Shown: positions 53,231 through 64,000 of the stretch, piece by piece
Layout of the letters: every line of letters begins with the position of its first letter
Position numbering within the stretch: position 1 is the stretch's first letter
Assembly: GCA_020466095.1 (NCBI GenBank)
Contig: CM035807.1
Location: 7,048,240 to 7,112,239, forward strand
Source: Chlorops oryzae
Taxonomy: Eukaryota; Arthropoda; Insecta; Diptera; Chloropidae
Direction: 5' to 3'
Length of the DNA stretch: 64,000 nt
Notes under the pieces: generated by a model
Database searches by the model: none
Seen by the model: only the letters and a program-made list of their open reading frames with translations
Told to the model about the DNA's origin: nothing
Position numbers and translations under genes: made by a program

Positions 53231-54670
53231 CGTGTTAATAAGGATGCCTTGAAAGTAGTCCAATGGGTTTGAGTTAGGAGGATATTTGTGCTTGATAAAG
53301 AGAAAAGTTTTATTAAATGAAACACGCTGAAGAGCTTGAGATGGCTTAAGCTCCTCCAAGCCCCTTCCAAGAAGACTCACTTTTTTTCTCTCAAACCTTT
53401 AAAATACAATCCTTTTCACCTCTTTCTTCAGAACGCATGTTCTATCCAACTTAATATCCCTTTCTTTTAAAGAAACCCTCTCAAACCTTCCGCCTCCATA
53501 AAAGTGGAGGCGCAAAACGAAATTGAAAACGTGTCCAACCGAAAACGCATCAATATTTAAAGAAGAGTAATCATTTTGTAAACGTTTTTGTGAACGCTCA
53601 AGAATCAAAAAACAAACAAAGTTTGCGGCAAAACATTTCAGACTTTTGGAAATTCTCGTTCCACGAAACAAAAATGCCAAAAAAAAAAAAAAAAACCGCT
53701 TAGTTATGCTGGTCACAATGATGCGACTTACTGGCTTGGCTGACTGACGAGCAAATGTGTATAAACAGCATCAGTACCAATAGCCAGAATCGTAAAGCTC
53801 AATTTTAAGTATTCACCCTCGAAAGTACAACACACACAACAAGTTTTTCCCTGCACGTAGCGGCGTAAAGTTACGATTTTATACAATTTGCTACATGCAT
53901 AATTCACACCATTTCTCTGCCCAAAAACGACTCACCAAAAAGGAGTCACAAAAAAAAAAAAAAAAAATGAAAATAATATTAGGAACAACTTTGCGGATGT
54001 GAGAGTGGCTAAGAGCATTTTTCCTCCTCGGGATTTATGACTATTAGAATTGAGGAAATTGAAACTGTCGCTGCTGGTCGGTCGGTCGTGTCGGTCGTCG
54101 TCGTGCCCTTCGCTATTGAATTGATGTTCAGTAAATCTACTCAACGTGAAGATAAAACGCTCGTAAGTATGCTTCAGAATTATGATGAGCACTTATTGAA
54201 CATAATCGTCGGTATTTCCGTAAAGTACATCAAATTGTTTACGTGGCTTGAGTATTTTTTTTTTTTTATTATTGTTTATATTTCCTTAAGAAATAAGTTA
54301 GGTATCCATCTCGTTATTAAGTCGTAAAGAGGCCAATCAGATCTCCGATTAGATCAAGTCCGACTGACCATCATCAGAGATCAAAGTCGATCTCATCAGT
54401 TCGAATTTATTTTTGATTCTATTTTGATTTCATTTGTTACTTAATTAAATTTTATTTTGCATAAATATTTTTAACGATCGATACTCATCGATCGAATATA
54501 ATATTCATCGAAAAGAAAAGAAAAAAAAGGTGACCATATTCCGGTTTTATTAAAACGAAACTTAATACTTAAAATAGAAGAAGAAAAAAAGATTCAAAGC
54601 AAATTAGGAAATGAAAACAGAAAATATTAAAAAGTATAATAAAAGAAAAAAATTAATGTAGTTGGATTGA

Positions 54671-54722
54671 AATAAAGAGAGAAAGAGAGAGATAAAGAGA
54701 GAAGAGAGAGAGACAGAGAGCG
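54671..54722. repeat. GA-rich tract
   Basis: About 50 bases of gaga with aa and ta interruptions. Confidence 0.75.
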
Positions 54723-56206
54723 CGCCATTAAAAGAAATATTTCTTCGTCAAATGTTTTAAAAATAAATAAAAATAAATACACAATTCTCCGACTTAACCA
54801 TAAATATGCTATAAATACAAATGTGTTTGCCGTAAAATTAGAAATTCGCGTTGGCGTTGAGTGTGACAACGATAAAAACATTCCTCAACATCACATGTCA
54901 ACTTCTAAAAGAATATGGAAATCTTTGTTGTGTTTTTCTGTTTGTTTTTTTTTTTTTTAAGAAAAGAATTTTATCTCAAAATTTTATGCGATTTTAATAT
55001 ACTTAAAAGCGATGGGGATTTTTATATGGTTTTTATTCTTTTATAAAGTAGGAAGAGACTGAATCGGCATCATTTAATGAAGAAAAGGTTTTGCGGGAAA
55101 TAAGGATTCAATCAATTGGTTTTTATGAATTTATTGAAAGTTGTAAAGAAGGTTTAATGAAATTGGGTCAAATAGGAATGAAGTACCATATTTATGGACT
55201 TCATTTTTTAGGTGAAGATATCTGCGAATGCTTAAAGGAATCTGCTTTGTAACTAATGAAGTGTAATTTCCTGCTTTAAGTCTTCGGGAAGCTGGTTTCC
55301 TTCTTCTATGTATATGTGGTTTTTTCTTCTTCTTCTGCTATTAGCTACGGCTATCGTTTACTCTCAATTATGGATATATGTTTTCAGTAGGACTGAATTG
55401 ATTTCGTACAGAAATCAATTTGAGCGTTCATTTTATCCTCGCATTCATGGTGTTTTTATTAAGTCGCACTAAAAATATGGGTTCAGGTTTCAGTATAACA
55501 CGTTCGTGAGCGTTTCTTTCCGATTCATACAGGTTATTATTTGGATTAGATAGCTTGGTAATTCCATGAATACGGTCCCACCCGTGACACTCACTTTTTA
55601 AGTAGGTTTTAACTCACAATAATTAAAAAAGAAGACGTGATTGGGGCGTTTCTCGTGGAATTACCCAGCTTCTTTTATATTTCCTTATCTACCGATAGTG
55701 TGCTAAAAGTAAGAAGGGGCTTTAGAAAATAATAGTGATATTCTCCTACTATTAATTTAGATTAAATCGGAAAGTATAGAAATCCTTAAAGGGCATGAAA
55801 TGAATTAGAAATCAATAGTTTAACAATAACATTTGCGCCCTTGTATCCGGGAATAACCAGTGAAATTCCCAATTATTCCTTCCCTTTTAAACTCAACTGC
55901 ACCACAAAAGGTTAATAATTTCATCCTTTCGAAGCTTTTGAAGCATCATAGAGCAAACAATTGTAGTTGAAGACCTCGTGATTGGAAAGAGAATCTTCCC
56001 CAAAATTTGGATAATTTCTGATTTAAACTAGCCTCTGATAAACAATCGAAAATAGTCCTATCGCTGTCCTTCACTTCACAGTAGAGGAAACCACAAAAAT
56101 CAAATATCAAAAATCAAAATCTTTCAATAAAAAAATTGCAAAAAACCCCACAAACATCAAAACTTTCGGAAGATGATCTAATCAAACACTCTTGAATATT
56201 GGTAAT

Positions 56207-58092
56207 CTGTCAAAAAACTGTCAAAAAAACAGTTTTTTATTTAAAATAAAATAAAACAAAGTGGGTTTATGTTATGTCAGCACTTCGGTCTCTCAAAATT
56301 GCTGTAGATTTTTTTTGGTATTGACCTCCAAAAGCACATTTTAAACACTCTATTAAGCCCGAACTGCATTTGTCATTAGCTGTCAAACACAATTTCCAAG
56401 GCTATAAATTTATTGCACAAAAATAAAAACAAAAAGGGAGAGAGAGATAGAGGGAGAGAGTGTAAGATAGGAAGAGCGAAAGGGAGAAAAGAAGCCCAAG
56501 CGAAAAACTTTTAAAATTCTTAAATGCGCGCCCAACGATGTTCGGCTACCATCATCGATGAATGAGCGAATGAACTCTCATGAAAGTGAAATCGCCGGTT
56601 GCGAAAAAAAAAACATACGCACACACATATGTACATGCATACGTTTATATTTGACAATTAGAATGACAGCATTTGACAGCAAAATCAATAAAATTCGATA
56701 TTAGCAGCGTTGCGCGATGTCAAAATCAACGAGCGAGCGAGAAAATTTTGTAATAAATTTGAACAAAATAAAAAAAAACTACTTATAAAAAAACCGAAAC
56801 CTGACAAATTTATAAAGAGTTCGATGAACAAGTCAGATGTGCGACTAACTTGACATACACACACACACGCATAGACACGCATTTGGTGACAGACTGTGCC
56901 AGAAGTAGTGCGGGGTATGCCAGTTAGTGTTCGTTGCCTGTAATTGACAAAGCGAGTGACAGCTCCAAAGGTGCATGACCGACCAACCGAAACTCGGGTA
57001 ACGTTGACAGACTAAAAGGGGGCAATTTCAAACCGATTGAGTGGAAAAAATTATGTGAGAATTATAGCAACATTTAAGGCGTTACAAAATCTTAAATTAA
57101 ACAGCTGACGACTTTGACGCTCTTCTTTCGGCAATCAAACAAATTGCAATAACAATAAATAAATAAAAAAACAATAAAAAATGCGAAAGACCAAATATGG
57201 TAAAGACAAATCACACAAAAAAAAAAAAACAACAAAAAGAAAAAAGTGAATCGTGACCTTGAAAATTTTGTAATAAATTATCAGCGATCATTTTTCATCT
57301 CGAGACAATCCAGTACCAAATACCCAAAAAGTCAAGCAACATTCGTCGGCGTCATCGTCGTCTGAAAGGGAACAGCCAAGCAATGTACATACATATATAG
57401 CTATGTGTACACGCTAGAAGAAGACAATAACAATAACAAAAATAAGATGCCATATTTTCCAAAGGACGCGTACGAGTTCAAAGGCCGCCAACGCGAGACT
57501 GCCATTAATTTTCACTAATAAAAAAAAAGCAAACGAAAAATAATAAAAAAATGAATATAAATAAGTAAAAAGAAAGGCAGGAATCCCCGAAAACTTTTAG
57601 GGAATAACTAAGTTCAGCTCTCACGGTAGTCATTTGTAACTCTCTCTTTCCGTAGGCTTGAAACGGATTGTCTTCGGCATCATAGCTCGCTCTCTGTCTC
57701 TACGTCTATATCTCTGTAATATAGGTGTGTTTGTAATAAATATTGCCAAAAAACAATAATTCAACTTGAAGCGCTACAAAAAAGAAAGAAGCACTCTCGA
57801 AATCCAGAAATCGCAGTCATAAAGCAGAACAAGAACAAGAAGAAGAACGCTAAGAATCGGCATAGTAAAGCACCATTCTAAAGTCAGGCGTTCCGGCACA
57901 GTCAGGTTCACTGCACGCTGAGCGTAAAAAAAAAAACAAATTGTAAAAAGACAAGCGCGAAAGAGAGACACCCCCAGAGGGCCAGAGAGCGAGAGAAGGA
58001 CAAACAGAGACGGGCTTATGCACGAAAGCCGAGTGTTGCGCTTCGATGCCATTAATTCTAGCGTTCGCCGAGTTGTTTGACAGTTCTGACAG
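56207..58092. promoter_or_regulatory. Cluster of TGACAG (MEIS/Hth) hexamers; possible enhancer
   Basis: TGACAG or its complement CTGTCA occurs ten times: 56207, 56218, 56380, 56664, 56674, 56887, 56957, 57005, 58078 and 58087. About one would be expected by chance in 1.9 kb. Three tight pairs are 9-11 bp apart, and the 56674 site is followed by an AAATCAATAAA sequence. TGACAG is the known core site of MEIS/Hth proteins. A role as an autoregulatory enhancer is inference, and the motif is also common elsewhere in the window (35606, 36622, 47061, 47234). Confidence 0.3.
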
Positions 58093-58237
58093 ACTATTAT
58101 TTAAAGTTGTGCTTTTAAATGCCGTACGACACAGCGGCCGCGGTGCGGCGGAACTTATTGCGGGCGGCTTTATACATACATAGATATATTCCAGAGGCGG
58201 GTCAAAGTGAAATGCCAAATACAAACCAAAACAAAAG

Positions 58238-58268
58238 TGAATGAATGAATGAATGAACGAATGACTGA
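58238..58268. repeat. (TGAA)n tetranucleotide repeat
   Basis: About seven tgaa/cgaa units. Confidence 0.8.
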
Positions 58269-59105
58269 ACGGGTGAGCGTACGAAAAGCCCAAAACAATC
58301 GCACATCGTATCTACTCTAGGCAAAGACACAGTTCAAGTTTAAAGGTAAATTGCCGCAACTAGTCGGTCCGTACACCCGCTCAGTGCCCGGTCATAGTGG
58401 GGCCATGCAAATAAATTGCAATCTCAAAAGTTAATTTTTTTTCGTTTGCTCTTTTATTAACGCAAATGTAGGTTAGTGTAGCACATAGGCCTCTATGTAC
58501 AGAGTACACAAGAGGGTTTATACATACATATAAACGGCTATAGATATGGTCCGCAGCCAGTGCCAACGTTTGAAGGCCGTGGTAAAGGTTTTCGGTTATT
58601 ATTAATCTTTTTAAAGAGGAAGCACTCACCGGCTTGGGCAATTTACGGACGATTGTGAATGAGGAGATATGCTTATGCTTCTTCTCTTTTTTTTTTTGGA
58701 GGGGTGTAAACAAATGAGGTCCAGACGGTTGAAAACTGGTTCAGACAATGTGGACTTGAGGTCAGCGAATGGTAATTATTTTTGGTTATTTTAAAGAAAT
58801 ATGCAGCAAGTACGCTCGAAGTATAAGTTTGTGAATCTGGTGTGAAGTGTAATTAATGGACAATAACTGGATGAGAAGAGTTTGAAGTGATACCTCAGGA
58901 TAATGGTCGTTATTGGGAAAGAAATTATGTAGTTCCCTTTAAATATGAGTAAAAATATTGAAGAAAGTCGCCTCATAAAAGAAAGTGACGACTTTTCAGA
59001 ATGGTAAAACTGATTTCAATGCGGCTCCAAGGTGACAAAGACCTGCTGCTTCTTTCAAAACATTTACGCAGGATGTCTTTCAAGATATAAAATCCAAATA
59101 GAAGA

Positions 59106-59606
59106 ATGAGAACTGAACTTAGCTATGGGAATCTTATAGTAAGACGTTATAGTTCTAGGACCTTAGTCGAAATGGCAAGATGCATGATTATGCACGCTAA
59201 TTTGGATAAAAATTTGTGGGCTGAAGCTGTGAACACTGCTGCTTATTTGAGAAACAGATGTTTCACGAAAATACTCCTGGATAAAACACCGTTTGAAGTA
59301 TATTTTGGTCATAAGCCAAGAGTTGAGCATTTAAAGGTCTTCGGATGCTGTGCAGTAGCACTAACCCATAAAAAGAAAGGAAAATTCGATGTGAAAGGGG
59401 AAGAGCTTACAATGGTTGGCTATTCTCTAGTTTCAAAGGCGTACAGATTGCTGAACATTCAAACGGGACAAGTAGTTGAAAGGCGCGACGTTATATTTGA
59501 TGAAAATCGATTCAGGAAAATTAACGGCCAACAGGAACAAAATAATATATGGTATGACATAGTACTAAAGTCAAATGTAGATTGCGAAAACAACACCTGG
59601 ATCTGA
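59106..59606 (+). pseudogene. Ty1/copia retrotransposon integrase fragment
   Basis: A 166-residue open frame has the hallmarks of the C-terminal part of a copia-type integrase core: RTLVEMARCMI, LDKNLWAEAVNTAAYLRNR, a KTPFEVYFGHKPRVEHLKVF block, GKFDVKGEE, MVGYS, and a VERRDVIFDEN end. In intact elements this follows the catalytic Asp/Asp/Glu residues and a PYTPQQNGVAER-like motif. Those are absent or scrambled here (before RTLVEM the frame reads YGNLIVRRYSS). No gag, protease, reverse transcriptase or LTR was seen, so this is a dead fragment. It runs opposite to hth. A weakly similar trail (RKTPSQRRELGYDD in another frame) extends to about 59790. Confidence 0.85.
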
Positions 59607-61489
59607 AGTTTGCTTTACATATTAGAAGAAGAAGTTTTACAAAATGAGAACATATCTTCACTGTCCTTCACTGCACCAAACGATTCCTCTAAAGACTTGT
59701 TCAACTAAATGATCCCGGATTCCCGGAAGACTCCCTCTCAAAGGCGTGAATTAGGCTATGATGACGGCCCCTTCGTCATTTTTTAGTTTAAAATTAAAGA
59801 AGATTTACACTTGTGGCTCGATGTTCAAGTTGATTCCGTCTTAGAGGGGAAGATTGCGACATGGGTTCAAAGTCTCTCCGCATGTTTTTTTTTTAATCGG
59901 TTGTATCAGACCCCCCGAAAGTTTTGTGCCAATCGGATACTTTCCTCCAAAAACCAAACGTTTCCAGAGATGTGCCTATCCCTAATGAATATATAGAAAG
60001 TATACAGAAGACACTCTGCTTTTCTTCTTATCAAGCGTTACATCTGTAACAAATTAACTTCAATATAGAGCATAGATGTCTGTGCCACAGGTATGTTTGG
60101 TCCATAATTTCAAGCTTCTTCAGAAGCTTCCTCTGGGCAATAAAATCGTTTTCATCTTAGCTTCGGTTTAATTGAAAAGTCTTGCTGATTTGAATCAGTT
60201 CCAGATTTTTGTTACAGTCCACAGCTACTGCTATTTTCACGCCTAGACCGGATAGTGTTTCAGACTTCAAAGGTAATGGGAAAAATTTAAAATTAAAATA
60301 AAAACAAAAATTGAAAAAAAAAAAAACGAAAAGATAATTTTCAACTGACTTTTGCTTGTAAATTTACCGCCAACTCGGCTTCTTTAGACTTAATTTGTTC
60401 TGGCCATAAAAATAATGTGCAATTTTTATTACTCTCGGGTATATTAAACATAAGTAGTAGTAACTCTTTTCAAAGATTTATGTCCAACACAAAAGAGAGG
60501 AGAAGAATGCAGTATCCGAACTCTCAAGCCTACTCTAAACTTCTTCCTTGCGTGTTTTTTCAAAGGGAAAGCGCACAAAAACAGAAAAAAAACATGGAAA
60601 GAAAAAATATTTTAGAAAATGCAATAAAAAAAAATCGTATGCACAAAATAATGCATACAAATAAAAGTAAACAACAAGAAACAAATGGGAATCGAAGGAT
60701 AGAGAAAAAAAACTTTTTTACAACTTAACTTCGAGCACACATCACACTGTACCTATGCCGATGCGATGGGTATTAATAATTTTTATGACACAAGTACTTT
60801 TACACTTCATTTTTCATTTAAAACAGCAAAAAGTCGTAAAACAAAGTTACTCGTGTTGTTGTTGTTGTTATTGTTATTTTTGCTGTTATATATTTTTTTA
60901 AATTTTTATTTCGCTGGAGGAATAGAGACTTCTAAGTTGCGACTGCGAATGTTTTCGCAGCTTAATCTGACATGAGGAAATGCACATAAAAATTGCGCCT
61001 TAGTGAGGACATAAACCGCACTACGAACGAAATCGTTGTCGAGCATAAATCAAAGATCACGTGCGCAAAGTCAACCCTTCGCTCACAAGCGAGAGAAGAG
61101 GAGGAGGAGAGGAATCTGATTAAAGTTATTAAAGCTTCCGTTCTTTTCTATATCAAGTCTACTGACTCATTATAGAAATTTATAAATTTATTAAAAGAGT
61201 TTTTTTTTTTTTTTGCTAAAAGGCTTCCTTGAGGCGTTACCGATCACGTCTGATTGCGGTAGCGAAGGCACAAACAAACGAAAGAAAACAAAAAAATCAA
61301 ACCGTAGGATTGAAAGCGTATCGATGAGCGAAGACAGGAGTAGATCAAAGCTGGCACATGTCCATCATATCAAGAAAGAGGAAAAATGCAGAAGCGGTGC
61401 AGCCTTAAAACCCCACCTTCGATTTTGCTTCGTATATAATTTCAGTACGCTTAGCACTCTAAAGATCACTCATTAACTTGAGCTTTCAA

Positions 61490-61950
61490 TACGAGGATCG
61501 ATCGATCTTCAGCAACGTGCCAGAGAGTGCGACATAGAGAGAGGGAGAGAAGAAAAAAAAAAAAACAGCGACAGTAGCCCTTTTAATGCTGCGACTAAAT
61601 TCTAACTAAACATCCTTTTTGGGTGTTCGCGAAGGGCGTTTACCGTTTCATGCGGTTCAATCGATCGCGATCGATCGTGTGCGTGCGTTCTTTCTGGCTT
61701 GCTTGCTTGCTTGGCGGCGACGTGATCGATCAAGCGGCATGCGGGAGCCGTCATTCATTTAGACACTCAGACGAGAGGCCAATATACGCGAAAAATTCCA
61801 ATTTATGAGCCCTGAGTGTAGACAGTTTGTAGACATTTGGAGACGGAGTCGTCTTTCATCAATGAAACGAGTCGATCAGTGCCTTAATTTTTTTGATCGT
61901 TTTTTGTATTTTTAATTAAAATTTAACGTTATAATGAATTTTGATCAGCT
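61490..61950. other. GATC/ATCGAT-rich patch
   Basis: GATCGATCGATC (61498), ATCGATCGCGATCGATCG (about 61661), GATCGATCAA (61724), TCGATCAG and TTGATC motifs cluster in ~450 bp of CpG-richer sequence than its surroundings. ATCGAT-like motifs are used by insect boundary and promoter factors such as BEAF-32 and DREF (TATCGATA), but the exact consensus is absent. The function is unknown. Confidence 0.35.
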
Positions 61951-62441
61951 GCCTTAAATGAATTGTTCTTCGGTCTTTGTCCGTTTTTTGTCTTTTTTTT
62001 TTATTATTTTGTAGGTTTTAAATTAAAAAGAAATTTCTCATTTCTCGTGTCGTTGAAATCGAAAGGGAAAACACGATGCGACGGGATTAAAGCGGGCCGT
62101 CAAATTAATTCACATTTAATCAGATTAACTATATCGCGCCAGGGCTATTGAATGTATGTATTAATTTTTTGATGGCATGAGGCATGATAGAAAGATTATT
62201 ATGTTGAACGTATAACGCGTCATATTGATGAATGTTCTTGACTTCAATCTTTATTAATTTGAGTGATTTAATAAAGTATATTTTTTCATTTTTTGCTATG
62301 AGGAAGTCCTTTGCTTTTAGAACAGAATGAACTCAACAAAGTTGCTGGGCTTCGTTTTAAACGAAAAATTTAAATAAAATACGAAAACGAAAAGAAAATT
62401 CTTGAATGAAGGTGTTAATGATGTGATGAATTGTGACTTAC

Positions 62442-62489
62442 CATCGTATGTTAGTTCTGTAGGATTTAGTGATGATAAGAACTTACCAT
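62442..62489 (-). CDS. hth: hth 48-nt exon (DGKFLSSLNPTELTYDG segment)
   Basis: A 48-nt exon follows a very good acceptor (ctcttctctctttcag) and ends at donor GATG|gtaagtca. With a G from the upstream exon it reads D-G-K-F-L-S-S-L-N-P-T-E-L-T-Y-D, and its last base starts the next Gly. This matches Drosophila Hth just upstream of RWCRREW, with Thr where I recall Ser (NPSEL). It is phase 1 at both ends. Oddity: the exon begins ATG|GTAAGT directly after its own acceptor, an internal copy of its real donor context. The upstream neighbour, expected to encode the MEIS-side linker ending in ...SDP, lies beyond 64000. The next exon is 32.7 kb downstream. Confidence 0.94.
62481..62489 (-). promoter_or_regulatory. 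hth: Internal alternative 5' splice site in the 48-nt hth exon
   Basis: On the minus strand, cag|ATG|GTAAGTTC places a consensus donor three bases after the acceptor. The ten bases GATGGTAAGT here equal those at the normal donor (GATG|gtaagt at the 62442 boundary). Using it would leave a 3-nt exon, ATG, and join Asp-Gly directly to RWCRREW. That removes 15 residues in frame. Whether it is used cannot be seen from sequence. The layout also resembles a recursive (ratchet) splice point with a 3-nt spacer. Confidence 0.5.
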
Positions 62490-62657
62490 CTGAAAGAGAG
62501 AAGAAGAGAAATTTTTTATTAATGCTTTTATTCTTTTTTCATTTTATTAATATAGACTTATATTGACGACCACGTGCCACTAGAAGGAGTTTAATGTACC
62601 GAAAGTCTATGAAAGACTTTTCAGGCATAGAGTATAATATACCGAAAGAAGTCCATT

Positions 62658-62945
62658 TCTCTCTTTCTCTCTCACTCTCAATCTCTTTGCTCTCTCTCAA
62701 TTTCTCATTCTCTCTCACTCTTTCACTCTCTCACTCGCTCTCATTTTATCTCACTCTCTCACTGTCTCTCAGTCTTTCTGAATCTTTCACTTTCTCCCAA
62801 TCTCTCAATCTCTTTCTCTTACTCTCTCTCACACTCTCTTACTCTCTCACGCTCTCTCTGATTCTCTTACATTCTCTCCCTCTCTATTTCTCCCCAACTC
62901 TCTCTCTATCATTCTCTCTCGATCTCATTCTTTCTCTCTCTCATA
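62658..62945. repeat. CT-rich (CTCTCA/CTTT) tract
   Basis: About 290 bases of pyrimidine-rich sequence made of ctctca and ctttct units, about 170 bp upstream of the acceptor of the 48-nt hth exon. Open frames here are artefacts. On the transcript it is a GA-rich purine tract, so it does not serve as the polypyrimidine tract of that exon. Confidence 0.9.
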
Positions 62946-63882
62946 CTCTAATTAAGTCAACGTATTCCATTCTTCATGTGTAAGAACCAGAAGCTGAGAG
63001 AGACTTTTAAGAACCTTTGGATCAAGCATTCGCTACAAAACCTTATTTCCATCAAAGCTTATATGTTGACATGTTGAAAAACCCCTGAATAAATTAATAA
63101 TTTCTTCATTCTTATTTTCCTCTCAACAAAAACCAAAACAAAATCAAAAATCACAGTTCATTTCACCGAAAGCTCGCTACCGCAAACAACAGACAACTTA
63201 AATGAAAAATTAATGAGATATCATAAAGAAGATTCCAAAAAGATATACATACATATATTCTTAAGAAACAATGGCCGAAAATTTCTTTTTCGCAGCAGAT
63301 TGAATTTTAAAATCTAATTATAAAGTCAATTTGCCAGTTGAACTCATAATGTTGCAAAGCGAAAAGGTACAAAATGAAAAGAAAAAAAAAACTTTTTAAA
63401 TCACCTGAAACACCCCAAAAGTTTCTTCAAAAGTCTTTTCAAAACAAAAACAAAGCGAAGTCCAATGAAATGTCATTGCTGTAGGCTTTTTTGTAAGTCC
63501 CTTGAATTTTGAATTAAAAATTAAAAGCTAATTACAAGCGCAGCATAAAAATAAAAATAAAATATGGATGCAAACAAAAAAAAAAACAAAAATATAAAAA
63601 GGGCACATACAATTTCAATTTGGACGACAGGTGATAAATAAATCGAATGCCATATTTGGGGCGGCACCGCAGCAGACAGAGACTCAGAAAAAAAAAGAAG
63701 AAAAAAAACATCAGACGAAGGTTCTCTTCTCGTCCTTTGCGAAGAGCAACTTTCAATGTTGCGCTTCAATTGTGCGCGTGTTTTCACATTGCAACATGCC
63801 GTTTCGCGGTCATTATTGGGTTCGATTGTTGGGTTTCATATGCAACGTGCATCGTGATGCCTGATGATTGCTTTTGGTAGCG

Positions 63883-63945
63883 GTGATGGTGGCGGCGGTG
63901 GTGGTGGTGGTGGTGATGATAGTGATGGTAGCTGTGGCGGCGGCG
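63883..63945. repeat. (GGT/GGC)n-rich block near the window edge
   Basis: A run of ggt, ggc and gat triplets on the plus strand, GC-richer than the surroundings. On the minus strand it reads CAC/CAT, so His- or Pro-rich open frames appear. Its sequence does not match the Hth linker, so I treat it as a simple repeat. Confidence 0.7.
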
Positions 63946-64000
63946 TTGGTATCGGTAATAAGCCTGGTTTGGTGCAGAGCACCGCTGGTGTTGATGAGCT

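Larger units (their letters stand above)
29782..62441 (-). other. hth: hth intron, 32.7 kb, between the 48-nt and 96-nt exons
   Basis: This is the largest gap between coding segments. It holds most of the mobile-element debris: LINE 3' end (31885-31975), short hairpin MITE (31678-31762), pogo-like repeats (39740-40643, 42131-42280), hAT-like MITE (44936-45159), INE-1-like repeat (47655-48243) and copia fragment (59106-59606). It also holds simple repeats at 34011-34712, 49965-50019, 52312-52359 and 53148-53230, a TGACAG cluster (56207-58092) and a GATC/ATCGAT-rich patch (61490-61950). I saw no further hth coding exon or nested gene. An intron this long plausibly carries enhancers, which cannot be proved here. 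Confidence 0.75.
1..64000 (-). other. hth: homothorax (hth) locus, internal part: four exons and giant introns
   Basis: Four minus-strand exons (62442-62489, 29686-29781, 21133-21156, 2926-3074) join in frame and encode the linker and the first half of the homeodomain of Homothorax. Hth is the fly MEIS/PREP-class TALE homeodomain protein. It binds Extradenticle through its N-terminal HM/MEIS domain, brings it into the nucleus and acts as a Hox cofactor. The identification rests on residue-by-residue agreement with remembered Drosophila Hth, phase agreement at every junction and consensus splice sites. Known in Drosophila: the gene is very large, with homeodomain-containing and homeodomain-less isoforms. 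Inference: the window lies wholly inside the gene. The start codon, the MEIS domain, the rest of the homeodomain and the stop codon are all outside it. Confidence 0.95.
62490..64000 (-). other. hth: hth intron, 3' part (upstream of the 48-nt exon)
   Basis: This is the tail of the intron before the 48-nt exon. It contains a CT-rich tract (62658-62945), A-rich spacers (63380-63600) and a GGT/GGC-rich block near the edge (63883-63945). No exon matching the expected upstream Hth linker or MEIS domain was found. That exon must lie above 64000. Confidence 0.75.

Noticed and set aside
62594..62983. 129-residue open frame on plus strand
   Set aside because: Mostly the CT-rich tract, with low-complexity Ser/Leu sequence.
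63883..64000. GC-rich edge block considered as an upstream hth exon
   Set aside because: The minus-strand translation is His/Pro-rich repeat and does not match the Hth linker or MEIS domain. No clear donor was seen.

Overview
The window is eukaryotic, AT-rich and almost entirely non-coding. It is most likely from a higher (schizophoran) fly, and a tephritid fruit fly is my best guess. Four short exons on the minus strand encode consecutive parts of Homothorax (Hth), the fly MEIS-type TALE homeodomain protein. They are very close to my memory of Drosophila Hth. The rest looks like giant hth introns filled with microsatellites, long homopurine or homopyrimidine tracts and decayed transposons. 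That texture (CA/TG and CT/GA runs, long A or T runs, INE-1-like, LOA/R1-like and copia-like debris) is typical of brachyceran flies. The tephritid guess rests on repeat style only.

Layout in the direction of hth transcription (high to low coordinates). 64000-62490 is the end of an upstream intron, with a CT-rich tract. 62489-62442 is a 48-nt exon. 62441-29782 is a 32.7-kb intron holding a copia integrase fragment (59106), a cluster of TGACAG motifs (56.2-58.1 kb), an INE-1-like repeat (47.7 kb), a hAT-like MITE (44.9 kb), pogo-like TGTCCGC repeats (39.7-42.3 kb), a 700-bp CT tract (34 kb) and a LINE 3' end (31.9 kb). 29781-29686 is a 96-nt exon. 29685-21157 is an 8.5-kb intron with one speculative cryptic exon. 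21156-21133 is a 24-nt microexon. 21132-3075 is an 18.1-kb intron with a non-LTR retrotransposon fragment (10.8-11.4 kb), a 700-bp GAA-rich tract (13.6 kb) and tandem repeats. 3074-2926 is a 149-nt exon with the acidic linker and the N-terminal half of the homeodomain. 2925-1 is the start of the next intron. The MEIS/HM domain exons should lie above 64000 and the rest of the homeodomain below 1.

The four exons join in one reading frame with consensus splice sites. The 48-, 96- and 24-nt exons are all phase 1 at both ends, so each could be skipped without a frame change. The homeodomain exon runs from phase 1 to phase 0 and stops just before the three-residue TALE loop. The most notable local observation is that the 48-nt exon has the same 10-base donor context (GATGGTAAGT) at both ends. 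Using the inner copy would give a 3-nt exon and an in-frame loss of 15 residues.

I found no second protein-coding gene, no convincing tRNA and no bacterial-type system. Nearly all longer open frames are low-complexity artefacts. I see no clearly undescribed system here. The interest lies in hth splicing, a possible Hth/MEIS autoregulatory site cluster and the small transposon families.
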